DNA of 64,000 nucleotides. Origin: Metaruminococcus_A sp050943475 (GTDB lineage: Bacteria; Bacillota; Clostridia; Oscillospirales; Ruminococcaceae). The stretch lies in NCBI GenBank assembly GCA_050943475.1, contig JBMNPF010000003.1:1-64000 (forward strand), read 5' to 3'. The notes under the pieces are model-generated. The model had not been told where the DNA came from. It did no database searches and saw only the letters and a list, made by a program, of their open reading frames with translations. Every line of letters begins with the position of its first letter. The stretch's first letter is position 1. Both the position numbers and the translations under genes were made by a program. Positions 51,707 to 62,000 of this stretch are shown in pieces.

Positions 51707-51789
51707 TGTATTTTCCTCCTCAAATGCTTTTATTTTATAGGATTCCCATTACGAACTATTCTAGCAACAAATTGTGAAAAATTCAAGTA

Positions 51790-53874
51790 CTAATCGTTCT
51801 TTTTTGCACGGCTGGTCATAATACCTTCCGCAATCGACTTTGGAACCTCAACATAGTGGCTCGGCTCCATGACATACTGGCCGCGGCCCTGTGTTTTGGA
51901 ACGAAGGTCGGTTGCATAGCCGAACATTTCAGACAGCGGCACAAAGGAGTTAATCTGCTGTGCGCCCGGGCGTGCTTCCATGCCCTGAATCTGTCCGCGG
52001 CGGGAGTTCAGGTCGCCAATAACGTCGCCCATGTACTCTTCCGGAACAATGACTGTAACCTTCATAATCGGTTCAAGAATAACCGGATCGCCCTTCCGCA
52101 TAGCCTCTTTGAATGCCATAGAACCGGCAATCTTAAATGCCATTTCAGAGGAGTCGACCTCGTGGTAGGAGCCGTCGTACAGCGTTACCTTGCAGTCTAC
52201 AACCGGGTAGCCCGCGAGCACGCCGGACAACATTGCGCCCTGGATACCAGCGTCAACCGCCGGGATGTATTCTTTCGGAATTGCACCGCCGACAACCGCG
52301 TTGATAAACTCGTACCCTTTACCGGACTCATTCGGCTCAACCTTGATTTTAACATGGCCGTACTGACCTTTACCACCAGACTGACGGGCATATTTGTGGT
52401 CAACGTCAGCCAGCTTGCGGATGGTCTCTTTGTAAGCAACCTGCGGCTTACCAACATTCGCCTCTACCTTGAACTCACGGAGCAGACGGTCAACGATGAT
52501 CTCCAGGTGGAGCTCACCCATACCAGCAATGATGGTCTGGCCGGTCTCTTCGTCGGTGTAGGTGCGGAACGTCGGGTCCTCTTCCGCCAGTTTTGCAAGG
52601 GCAATACCCATTTTCTCCTGGCCCGCTTTGGTCTTCGGCTCAATCGCGACACGGATAACCGGGTCCGGGAACTCCATCGACTCAAGGATAATCGGGTGCT
52701 TCGGATCGCAGAGGGTATCACCAGTAGTGGTGTTTTTCAAACCGACCGCAGCGGCAATATCACCGCAGTAGCACTCTTCCAGGTCTTTCCGGTGGTTGGA
52801 GTGCATCTGTAGGATACGGCCCATACGCTCGTTGTTGTCTTTGTTCGCGTTGTATACGGTAGAACCGGCCTTTACAACGCCGGAGTATACGCGGAAGAAG
52901 CAAAGTTTACCAACAAACGGGTCGGTTGCAACCTTAAATGCAAGAGCCGAGAACGGATTGTTGTCATCCGCCGGACGCTCTTCTTCCTCATCGGTCTCCG
53001 GGTTTACACCTTTGATCGGCGGGATGTCAAGCGGGGACGGCATGTAGTCAACAACCGCGTCAAGCAGCTTCTGCACGCCTTTGTTTTTATAAGAAGTACC
53101 GCAGGTAACCGGGATAATCGTATTATCAATGGTTCCCTTGCGGATCGCGCCTTTGATTTCATCCATGGTCAGCTCTTCGCCGTCCAGGTACTTCATCATC
53201 AGCTCTTCGTCCTGCTCGGCAACCGCCTCCAGCAGGGCAGCATGGTACTCGTCCGCCTTGTCTTTCATGTCCGCCGGAATCTCTTCCTCGCGGATGTCTT
53301 TTCCAAGGTCGTCGTAGTACACATAGGCTTTCATCTCAACAAGGTCGATGATTCCCTTGAAGTCCTCTTCGGAACCAATCGGGAGCTGAATCGGCAGAGC
53401 GTTGCACTTCAGGCGGTCATGCATCATCTGCACAACATTGTAAAAGTCTGCGCCCATAATATCCATCTTGTTGACATAAGCCATTCTCGGAACACGGTAT
53501 TCGTCAGCCTGACGCCAAACGGTTTCAGACTGCGGCTCAACGCCGCCTTTCGCACAGAAAACGGTGACAGAACCGTCGAGCACACGCAGGGAGCGCTGTA
53601 CTTCAACCGTGAAGTCAACGTGCCCCGGGGTGTCGATAATATTGAGTCTGTGCCCTTTCCAATACGCGGTCGTGGCAGCGGAGGTAATGGTAATACCTCT
53701 TTCCTGTTCCTGTACCATCCAGTCCATCGTTGCAGCACCCTCATGGGTCTCACCAATTTTATGGTTGATACCGGTGTAGAACAGGATACGCTCGGTAGTG
53801 GTCGTCTTACCGGCGTCGATGTGCGCCATAATCCCTATGTTACGAGTCATTTCAAGAGATACGTCTCTTTCCAT
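51790..53874 (-). CDS. fusA: Elongation factor G
   Basis: 694 residues. Ribosomal translocase. G1 AHIDAGKTTTTERIL (17-31), RGITITSAATT switch 1, DTPGHVDFTVEVQRSLRVLD switch 2, NKMDIMGADF; domains II-V follow, with the domain IV tip HYVEVP region and the LREFKVEANVGKPQVAY segment. GGAGG lies 10 bases before the ATG. Second copy of EF-G elsewhere cannot be excluded. Confidence 0.98.
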   Translation of the reverse strand: MERDVSLEMTRNIGIMAHIDAGKTTTTERILFYTGINHKIGETHEGAATMDWMVQEQERGITITSAATTAYWKGHRLNIIDTPGHVDFTVEVQRSLRVLDGSVTVFCAKGGVEPQSETVWRQADEYRVPRMAYVNKMDIMGADFYNVVQMMHDRLKCNALPIQLPIGSEEDFKGIIDLVEMKAYVYYDDLGKDIREEEIPADMKDKADEYHAALLEAVAEQDEELMMKYLDGEELTMDEIKGAIRKGTIDNTIIPVTCGTSYKNKGVQKLLDAVVDYMPSPLDIPPIKGVNPETDEEEERPADDNNPFSALAFKVATDPFVGKLCFFRVYSGVVKAGSTVYNANKDNNERMGRILQMHSNHRKDLEECYCGDIAAAVGLKNTTTGDTLCDPKHPIILESMEFPDPVIRVAIEPKTKAGQEKMGIALAKLAEEDPTFRTYTDEETGQTIIAGMGELHLEIIVDRLLREFKVEANVGKPQVAYKETIRKLADVDHKYARQSGGKGQYGHVKIKVEPNESGKGYEFINAVVGGAIPKEYIPAVDAGIQGAMLSGVLAGYPVVDCKVTLYDGSYHEVDSSEMAFKIAGSMAFKEAMRKGDPVILEPIMKVTVIVPEEYMGDVIGDLNSRRGQIQGMEARPGAQQINSFVPLSEMFGYATDLRSKTQGRGQYVMEPSHYVEVPKSIAEGIMTSRAKKND

Positions 53875-53981
53875 AAACGGATAACCTCCAAATAATTTCG
53901 GAAAAACAGCTTAACAGCAAAACCAGGAGGCAGCCACGCGGGGTATTCCTAATTCTGCATACGAAAAACGGCAATTTGCCA

Positions 53982-54452
53982 TTACCATCTGTAATGTGCA
54001 AAAGCCTTGTTGGCTTCGGCCATTCTGTGCGTCTCTTCACGCTTCTTGACTGAGCCGCCGTTTCCGTTGACTGCATCGAGAATTTCGTTGGCAAGACGTT
54101 CTTTCATGGTCTTTTCACTGCGCTGACGGGAGTACAGTGTAATCCATCTGAGGCCCAGGGTCTGGCGTCTCTCCGGACGAACCTCAATCGGAACCTGGTA
54201 GGTGGCACCGCCAACACGGCGTGCTTTAACCTCTAATACGGGCATAATGTTCTCCATTGCATCGGTAAAGACTTCCAAAGCCTCTTTACCGGTCTTTTCA
54301 GCAACAATGTCGAATGCACCGTAGACAATTTTCTGTGCAACACCCTTTTTGCCATCATACATAATGTTGTTGATGAGGCGTGTTACGAGTTTCGAATTGT
54401 AAAGCGGGTCCGGCAAAACATCGCGTTTTGCAATATTTCCTCTTCTCGGCAC
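53982..54452 (-). CDS. rpsG: Ribosomal protein S7
   Basis: 156 residues, the standard length; assembles the 3' head domain of 16S rRNA. PRRGNIAKRDVLPDPLYNSK at the N-terminus and GGATYQVPIEV (residues about 82-92) are signature blocks. The start is GTG at 54452, 7 bases after GGAGGGAAG; upstream in-frame codons lie over this site. Confidence 0.97.
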   Translation of the reverse strand: MPRRGNIAKRDVLPDPLYNSKLVTRLINNIMYDGKKGVAQKIVYGAFDIVAEKTGKEALEVFTDAMENIMPVLEVKARRVGGATYQVPIEVRPERRQTLGLRWITLYSRQRSEKTMKERLANEILDAVNGNGGSVKKREETHRMAEANKAFAHYRW

Positions 54453-54569
54453 TTCGCTTCCCTCCTTCATAAAATGATATCATCGGTACTCGAAAGGCAA
54501 ATCTTCCGTCGGCACCAATTAGAGGCAATCTATAAAAGCCACTAAGTGGTTGCACCTTCAAAAAATTCC

Positions 54570-54992
54570 TTATTTCGCACCAGCCTTGGGTCTCTTCGCG
54601 CCGTATTTGGAACGAGCCTGGTTTCTCTTGGCAACGCCCTGCGCGTCCAGTGTACCACGGATAATGTGGTAACGCACACCAGGAAGGTCCCGGATACGTC
54701 CGCCGCGAATCAAGACAACGCTGTGCTCCTGCAGGTTATGACCAATACCCGGAATGTAAGCGGTAACTTCATTTCCGTTGGTCAGTCTGACACGGGCAAC
54801 TTTACGCAGTGCGGAGTTCGGCTTCTTCGGGGTCATGGTTCTGACCGAAGTGCAAACACCACGTTTCTGCGGCGAGGCCTGGTCCGTTACGGTTTTGGTC
54901 TTCGCGTTGTAGCCTTTTAACAGGGCCGGCGCTTTGGACTTTTTGCTAACGGGTTTTCTTCCTTTTCTGACTAACTGGTTAAAGGTTGGCAT
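54570..54992 (-). CDS. rpsL: Ribosomal protein S12
   Basis: 140 residues, acting at the decoding site. PTFNQLVRKGRKP opens the protein; LLKGYNAKTKTVTDQASPQK and KKPNSALRKVARVRLTNG (streptomycin-determining Lys in KKPNS, then the later PGVRYH) are conserved. AAGGAGGTGCC precedes the ATG. First gene of the str-type operon, with its own promoter at 55117-55146. Confidence 0.97.
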   Translation of the reverse strand: MPTFNQLVRKGRKPVSKKSKAPALLKGYNAKTKTVTDQASPQKRGVCTSVRTMTPKKPNSALRKVARVRLTNGNEVTAYIPGIGHNLQEHSVVLIRGGRIRDLPGVRYHIIRGTLDAQGVAKRNQARSKYGAKRPKAGAK

Positions 54993-55116
54993 TAAGGCAC
55001 CTCCTTGAATAAAATTTTTTATATAAAGCACGGCTTGACCGCGCCATATACCATTTTCTACAAAACTCAGGACCCATTTACCCTTTAAAAGTAAATGAGC
55101 CTAAGCACACCAATTC

Positions 55117-55146
55117 ATATTACCACACATTTACAAGGCTTGTCAA
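55117..55146 (-). promoter_or_regulatory. Promoter of the rpsL operon
   Basis: Minus strand TTGACA (55146-55141), 18-base spacer, TAATAT (55122-55117), about 125 bases before rpsL. Confidence 0.8.
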
Positions 55147-55160
55147 GCATCAGTCGCCCG

Positions 55161-55358
55161 TCATTTCAGCTTTTTCAGCTTGTACGGCGGAATCGACCTT
55201 ACCGCCGAATCGCAGCCAACGTCTTCCCCAAAGCATAAACAGACATACTCTTCTGGCCCGCAATGAAACGGTACCGTGCAAACCATTTCGGCAGGGAAGC
55301 CGAATTGGAAGCGCCGCACCAGATTATGCAGCTCATACCCAAACATTTTCACATCCAT
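55161..55358 (-). CDS. Possible small protein between rpoC and rpsL
   Basis: 65 codons, no clear ribosome binding site (only TGGGG upstream), no recognised motif. A ribosomal L7Ae-like gene sits here in many Firmicutes, but this frame does not resemble it. Codon choice is compatible with a gene. Kept at low confidence. Confidence 0.35.
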   Translation of the reverse strand: MDVKMFGYELHNLVRRFQFGFPAEMVCTVPFHCGPEEYVCLCFGEDVGCDSAVRSIPPYKLKKLK

Positions 55359-55501
55359 TGCATGGCCCCATAACTTTGAATCATTTGGACAGTCTGTTTG
55401 TCACACGGATGGACGCCGTCCCAGCGGAACATCCACTGACACAACAGCGCCGGAGGGTTCTCCGGCGCCCGTGAGTCAATATTCAGTGCTCATTCAGCCG
55501 T

Positions 55502-58500
55502 TTACAGCGCCGTCTCCTGAGGTTCAGTCGCCATTGGAACCACTTCAACGTCGTTGTAGCACTTCATACCGGTGCCGGCCGGAACCAGCTTACCAATGAT
55601 GACGTTCTCCTTCAGACCGAGCAGCGGATCGACCTTGCCTTTGATTGCCGCCTCGGTCAGTACACGGGTAGTCTCCTGGAAAGAGGCCGCGGACAGGAAG
55701 CTGTCGGTTGCAAGGGAGGCTTTGGTAATACCAAGCAGCACCGGAATATAGGTAGCAGTGGTAAGTCCCTCTTCGCCTGCCGCCATACGGCGTTCGATCT
55801 CCTGATTTGCATGCGCAATCTCCGCGCGATCAACCAGCGAACCGGAAAGCAGTTCGGTCGAACCGGGGTTATCCACCCGAACCTTGCGCATCATCTGGCG
55901 TACAATAACCTCAATGTGCTTGTCGTTGATGTCAACGCCCTGCATCCGGTAGGTTTTCTGAACCTCGGCAATCAGGTAGTTCTGAACCGCGATTTCTCCC
56001 TTAACGTCAAGGATATCATGCGGGTTCACCGCACCTTCGGTCAGCGCTTCGCCCGCCACAACGGTGTCGCCCTCCTGTACCTTGATGCGGTAGCCATACG
56101 GCACCGGATAAGCTTTTTCCTCGCCGTCCGAACCGGTGACAATCACGTTGCGAACACGCTTAATCTCTTCCATCCGGACAAGACCGGTAATTTCGGTGAT
56201 AATGGCGCTGCTCTTCGGGCGGCGGCCTTCAAACAGCTCTTCAACACGCGGCAGACCCTGTGTAATGTCCTCTGCCGACGCAATACCGCCGGTGTGGAAA
56301 GTACGCATGGTGAGCTGGGTGCCCGGCTCGCCGATGGACTGCGCGGCAATGATGCCGACCGCTTCGCCAACGGTAACCGGTTTGCCGTTTGCAAGGTTCA
56401 TGCCGTAGCACTTGGAACAGATGCCGTGCTTGGATTCACAGGTCAGAATGGAGCGGACGGCAACCGTTTCCGCACCGGTGTCAACAATCTTTTTGGCGTC
56501 GGCGTCGTCCATCATCTTGTCTTTGGAAACCAGCACCTCGCCGGTTGCCGGGTCAAGGAAATCCTCCACGAGGTAACGGCCGACCAGACGTTCCTGCAGC
56601 GGCTCGATCATCTCGTTGCCCTCTTTAATCGAGTAAACCTCAATACCATGATGGGTGCCGCAGTCCTCCTGCCGAATGATAACATCCTGCGAAACGTCAA
56701 CCAGACGGCGGGTCAGGTAACCGGAGTCCGCGGTACGGAGCGCAGTGTCCGCCAAGCCTTTACGAGCGCCGCGGGAGGAAATGAAGTATTCCAGAATATT
56801 TAAGCCTTCGCGGTAGTTTGCGCGAATCGGCATTTCAATGGTAACACCGGCGGTGTTGGCAATCAGTCCGCGCATGCCCGCGAGCTGGCGGATCTGGTTC
56901 ATGGAACCACGCGCACCGGAATCGGCCATCATAAAGATGGGGTTGTACTGGTCCAGGTTGTTTTTCAGCGCGTCGGCAACGTCCTCGGTGGTTTTGCTCC
57001 AGACGTCGAGCACCAGCGAGCTTCTCTCCTCGTTGGAGATTAAGCCGCGGCGGTACTGCCGTGTGATTTTATCCACCTGCGCGTCAGCACTCTCCAGCAG
57101 GTCTTTTTTCTGCGGCGGGATCACCGCGTCGCAGACCGCAACCGTAATAGCGCCTCTGGTAGAGTATTTGAAGCCCTGCGCCTTAATGCGGTCAAGCACC
57201 TCAGCCGTTACAGCGGTGCCGTGCTGTTTAATGCAGCGGTCAATGATCTGCCCAAGCTGCTTTTTGCCGACGAGGAAAGAGACTTCCAAATCAAACTGAT
57301 TCTCGCTCTTGGTGCGGTCCACATAACCCAAATCCTGCGGAATCGGGTCGTTGAAGATGATCCGCCCAACCGTCGCGTCAATAATTTTGGTGATTTTGTG
57401 GTCGCCCACATCCTTGGTCACGCGCACCTTAATGGCCGCGTGCAGCGAAACAACGCCCTCCTGATAAGCCATAATGGCTTCGTTGAAATCGCGGAAGACC
57501 TTGCCTTCGCCCTTTTCGCCATCCTTCTGCATGGTCAGGTAGTAGGAACCAAGCACCATGTCCTGGGTCGGAACCGCAACCGGACGTCCATCAGACGGTT
57601 TAAGCAGGTTATTTGCCGCCAGCATGAGGAAGCGGGCCTCAGCCTGCGCCTCTGCGGAAAGCGGAACATGAACTGCCATCTGGTCGCCGTCAAAGTCCGC
57701 GTTGTACGCGGTGCAGACCAGCGGATGGAGCTTGAGCGCACGGCCCTCAACGAGAACCGGCTCAAAGGCCTGGATACCAAGGCGGTGCAGGGTCGGCGCA
57801 CGGTTCAGGAGAACCGGGTGGTCTTTGATGACCACTTCAAGCGCATCCCAAACCTCCGGTTTTGCGCGCTCCACCATTTTACGTGCACTCTTAATGTTGT
57901 TGGAGACGCCGGTTTCCACCAGGCGTTTCATGACAAAGGGCTTGAACAGCTCCAGCGCCATCTCTTTTGGAAGACCGCACTGGTACATTTTCAGTTCCGG
58001 ACCAACAACGATAACCGAACGGCCGGAATAGTCAACACGTTTGCCGAGCAGGTTCTGGCGGAACCGGCCCTGTTTGCCCTTAAGCATATCCGAAATGGAT
58101 TTGAGCGGGCGGTTGTTCGGCCCAGTGACCGGACGGCCGCGGCGGCCGTTGTCAATGAGCGCATCCACCGCTTCCTGGAGCATCCGTTTTTCGTTGCGGA
58201 CAATAATATCCGGCGCATTCAGCTCCAGCAGGCGCTGCAAACGGTTGTTGCGGTTGATGACGCGGCGGTACAGGTCGTTTAAGTCGGAGGTCGCAAAGCG
58301 GCCGCCGTCGAGCTGCACCATCGGGCGGATGTCCGGCGGAATAACCGGGATTACATCGAGAATCATCCATTCCGGGCGGTTGCCGGAGAGGCGGAACGCC
58401 TCCACAACCTCCAGCCGTTTGAGCAGGCGAACCCGCTTCTGGCCGGTGGCATTTACCAGCTCATCCTTCAACTCTTTGGAGAGTTTCTCCAGGTCGAGCT

Positions 58501-59038
58501 CCTTTAACAGCTCTTTAATGGCCTCCGCGCCCATCGCAGCGCGGAAATCATCCTCATATTTTTCACGCATGTCGGCATATTCTTTTTCCGACAGGAGCTG
58601 GCCCTTTTCCAGCACCGTATCGCCCGGGTCGATGACAATGTACTTCGCAAAGTACAGCACCTCTTCAAGGCGGCGCGGGGAGATGTCAAGAATCAGCCCC
58701 ATACGGGACGGGATGCCCTTGAAGTACCAGATGTGGGAAACCGGCGCGGCGAGCTTAATGTGTCCCATACGCTCGCGGCGAACCTTGGAACGGGTGACCT
58801 CAACGCCGCAGCGGTCGCAGATTTTGCCCTTGTAGCGCAGGCGTTTGTATTTGCCGCAGTGGCACTCCCAGTCCTTGGTCGGCCCAAAAATGCGTTCGCA
58901 GAACAGGCCGTCGCGCTCCGGCTTCAAGGTACGGTAGTTAATGGTTTCGGGTTTCTTGACCTCGCCGTAAGACCATTCCAAAATCTGTTCAGGTGACGCC
59001 AAACCTATTTTAATTGACTCGAACACGTTAAATTCCAT
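55502..59038 (-). CDS. rpoC: RNA polymerase beta' subunit
   Basis: 1178 residues, a short Firmicutes-type beta' without the large inserts of proteobacteria. The N-terminal zinc site (CHCG, then CDRCG, about 59-78), the catalytic NADFDGDQMAVH (Mg-binding aspartates), the bridge-helix/trigger-loop region GLRGLIANTAGVTIEMPIR and the C-terminal zinc region CESKHGICSKCYG are all present. GGAGGAG lies 8 bases before the ATG, 15 bases after rpoB. End of the rpoBC transcript; a GC-rich inverted repeat (GCGCCGGAG/CTCCGGCGC, 55447-55470) follows without a T-run. Confidence 0.98.
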   Translation of the reverse strand: MEFNVFESIKIGLASPEQILEWSYGEVKKPETINYRTLKPERDGLFCERIFGPTKDWECHCGKYKRLRYKGKICDRCGVEVTRSKVRRERMGHIKLAAPVSHIWYFKGIPSRMGLILDISPRRLEEVLYFAKYIVIDPGDTVLEKGQLLSEKEYADMREKYEDDFRAAMGAEAIKELLKELDLEKLSKELKDELVNATGQKRVRLLKRLEVVEAFRLSGNRPEWMILDVIPVIPPDIRPMVQLDGGRFATSDLNDLYRRVINRNNRLQRLLELNAPDIIVRNEKRMLQEAVDALIDNGRRGRPVTGPNNRPLKSISDMLKGKQGRFRQNLLGKRVDYSGRSVIVVGPELKMYQCGLPKEMALELFKPFVMKRLVETGVSNNIKSARKMVERAKPEVWDALEVVIKDHPVLLNRAPTLHRLGIQAFEPVLVEGRALKLHPLVCTAYNADFDGDQMAVHVPLSAEAQAEARFLMLAANNLLKPSDGRPVAVPTQDMVLGSYYLTMQKDGEKGEGKVFRDFNEAIMAYQEGVVSLHAAIKVRVTKDVGDHKITKIIDATVGRIIFNDPIPQDLGYVDRTKSENQFDLEVSFLVGKKQLGQIIDRCIKQHGTAVTAEVLDRIKAQGFKYSTRGAITVAVCDAVIPPQKKDLLESADAQVDKITRQYRRGLISNEERSSLVLDVWSKTTEDVADALKNNLDQYNPIFMMADSGARGSMNQIRQLAGMRGLIANTAGVTIEMPIRANYREGLNILEYFISSRGARKGLADTALRTADSGYLTRRLVDVSQDVIIRQEDCGTHHGIEVYSIKEGNEMIEPLQERLVGRYLVEDFLDPATGEVLVSKDKMMDDADAKKIVDTGAETVAVRSILTCESKHGICSKCYGMNLANGKPVTVGEAVGIIAAQSIGEPGTQLTMRTFHTGGIASAEDITQGLPRVEELFEGRRPKSSAIITEITGLVRMEEIKRVRNVIVTGSDGEEKAYPVPYGYRIKVQEGDTVVAGEALTEGAVNPHDILDVKGEIAVQNYLIAEVQKTYRMQGVDINDKHIEVIVRQMMRKVRVDNPGSTELLSGSLVDRAEIAHANQEIERRMAAGEEGLTTATYIPVLLGITKASLATDSFLSAASFQETTRVLTEAAIKGKVDPLLGLKENVIIGKLVPAGTGMKCYNDVEVVPMATEPQETAL

Positions 59039-59053
59039 TCAGACGTCTCCTCC

Positions 59054-62000
59054 TTATATATCCAACTCGTCGCTGTCTTCGGCAATTTCGTCTTCCAGGC
59101 CGAAGTCAAGGTCATCGTTGTATTCTTCAGGTGCCGCGCTGTCGCCGTCTTCGGCTTCCTCCACCGCGTAGCCTTCCATATCGCCTTCAACCTCAACCAG
59201 GTTGCCCAGCATATCGTCGTCTACATGCTGCAAACCAATATCATCATCGTCATCAAAGCTCTGCTTGAGGTCAATCTCTTCGTTGTCCTTATCCAGCACC
59301 TTAATGTCAAGGCCAAGCGACTGCAGCTCTTTGACCAGAACCTTGAAGGATTCCGGAATGCCCGGAGTCGGCACATTCTGGCCCTTGACAATGGATTCAT
59401 AGGTTTTGACACGACCGACCACGTCGTCCGACTTCACAGTCAGGATTTCCTGCAGGGTATAGGCAGCGCCGTAAGCCTCCAGCGCCCAAACCTCCATTTC
59501 GCCGAAGCGCTGGCCGCCGAACTGTGCTTTACCGCCGAGCGGCTGCTGGGTGACAAGGGAGTATGGGCCGGTGGAACGGGCGTGGATCTTATCATCAACC
59601 AGATGATGGAGTTTTAAGAAGTACATATAACCAACCGTTACACGGTTGTCAAACGGCTCGCCGGTGCGGCCGTCATAAAGCTGGGTCTTGCCGTCTTCAT
59701 TATAGCCGGCCTCATTCAGGCAGGCGCGGATGTCTTCCTCCTGCGCACCGTCAAATACCGGGGTCATGATCTTCCAGCCGAGCGCTTTTGCCGCATAGCC
59801 GAGATGAACCTCCAGCACCTGGCCGATGTTCATACGGGACGGAACGCCCAGTGGGTTGAGAACAATATCAAGCGGGGTGCCGTCCGGCAGGAACGGCATA
59901 TCCTCCTGCGGGAGAATGCGGGAAACAACGCCCTTGTTACCATGGCGGCCCGCCATCTTGTCGCCGACGCTGATCTTGCGCTTCTGGGCAATGTAGCAGC
60001 GGACAACCATGTTGACGCCCGGAGAAAGCTCGTCGCAGTTCTGGCGGGTAAAGACCTTAACGTCAACAATCGTACCGGATTCACCATGCGGAACCTTCAG
60101 CGAAGTGTCGCGCACTTCACGCGCTTTCTCACCAAAGATGGCGCGCAGCAAACGCTCCTCCGCGGTCAGCTCGGTCTCGCCCTTCGGGGTGACCTTGCCG
60201 ACGAGGATGTCGCCCGCATGGACCTCCGCGCCGATGCGGATGATGCCGCGCTCGTCCAGATCCTTGAGCGCGTCCTCGCCGACGTTCGGAATGTCGCGGG
60301 TAATCTCCTCCGGCCCGAGCTTGGTGTCGCGGGCTTCAATTTCGTATTCCTCAATATGGATTGAGGTAAACACGTCGTCACGGACAATTTTTTCATTGAT
60401 GAGAACCGCGTCTTCGTAGTTGTAGCCTTCCCAGGTCATGAAGCCGATGAGCACGTTTTTGCCCAGGCTGATTTCCCCGTTGCTGGTCGCCGGACCGTCT
60501 GCCAAAACCTGGCCGGCTTTGACACGCTCGCCTTTTTCCACAATCGGGCGCTGATTGACACAGGTGCCCTGGTTGGAGCGTTTGAACTTAATGAGTTTAT
60601 AGGTGTGGGAGACGCCGTTGTCCTCTTTCAGAACCACCTCGTCTGCCGATACTTTTTCAATGACGCCGTCGTGCTTGGAAACGACCGCAACGCCGGAGTC
60701 GACCGCCGCCTTGTACTCCATACCGGTACCGACAATCGGCGACTCGGTCTTGAGAAGCGGAACTGCCTGCCGCTGCATGTTGGAACCCATCAGGGCACGG
60801 TTGGCGTCGTCATTTTCAAGGAATGGAATCATCGCCGTTGCAACCGAAACAACCATCTTCGGCGAAACGTCCATATAGTCAACCCGCTCGCGCTCAATCT
60901 CAAGAATTTCATCCAGATAACGCGCATTGACACGCGGGCGCGCAAAGCCGCCTTCTTCATTGAGCGGCTCGTTTGCCTGTGCAACCACATACTGGTCCTC
61001 AACATCGGCAGTCATGTAAACCACTTCGTCAAGCACCTTGCCGGTCTGTTTATCCACCTTGCGGTACGGAGCTTCAATGAAGCCGTATTCATTGATGCGC
61101 GCAAAGGTTGCAAGGTAGGAGATCAAACCAATGTTCGGGCCTTCCGGCGTTTCAATCGGGCACATACGGCCGTAATGGCTGTAGTGAACGTCACGAACTT
61201 CAAAGGATGCGCGGTCACGGGACAAACCGCCGGGGCCAAGGGCCGAAAGACGGCGCTTATGGGTCAGCTCTGCAAGAGGGTTTGTCTGATCCATGAACTG
61301 AGAGAGCGGCGAGGAGCCAAAGAACTCCTTGATAGCTGCCACGACCGGGCGGATATTGATGAGCGCCTGCGGCGTCACAACGTCCATATCCTGCGCCTGC
61401 AGGGTCATACGCTCGCGTACAACACGCTCCATACGGGAGAAACCAATGCGGAACTGATTTTGCAGCAGTTCACCCACCGAGCGGATGCGGCGGTTGCCCA
61501 AGTGGTCAATGTCGTCCACCGAGCCAATGCCATACACCAGGTTGTTCAGGTAGTTGACCGTCGCGAAAATATCGTCTTTGATGATGTGTTTCGGGATGAG
61601 TTCATCCGCATGGGCCACAATGGCCTCCTTCAGCGCCTCTGCATCCCCTTCGGTTTCCTCCAGGATCTTCTTAAGCACCTTAAAGCGGACCTTTTCATTG
61701 ATGCCGAGAGCCTCTGCATCCAAATCGCCGACATAGTCGTGGATATCCACCATGCCGTTGGAAATAATTTTAACCGTCTTGCCATCCTCCAGGGTGACAA
61801 AAGCGGTGTCAACACCGGCGCGCTCAATCTGCTCCGCAAGGTCGCGGGTCAGCTTCTGTCCAGCGTCAGCAAGCAGTTCGCCGGTCAGCTCGTTGATGAT
61901 CGGCTGCGCCAGGGTCTGTCCGACCAAGCGGTTGCCAATGGCGAGTTTTTTGTTGTATTTATAGCGGCCTACGCGGGAAAGATCATAGCGGCGGTCGTCA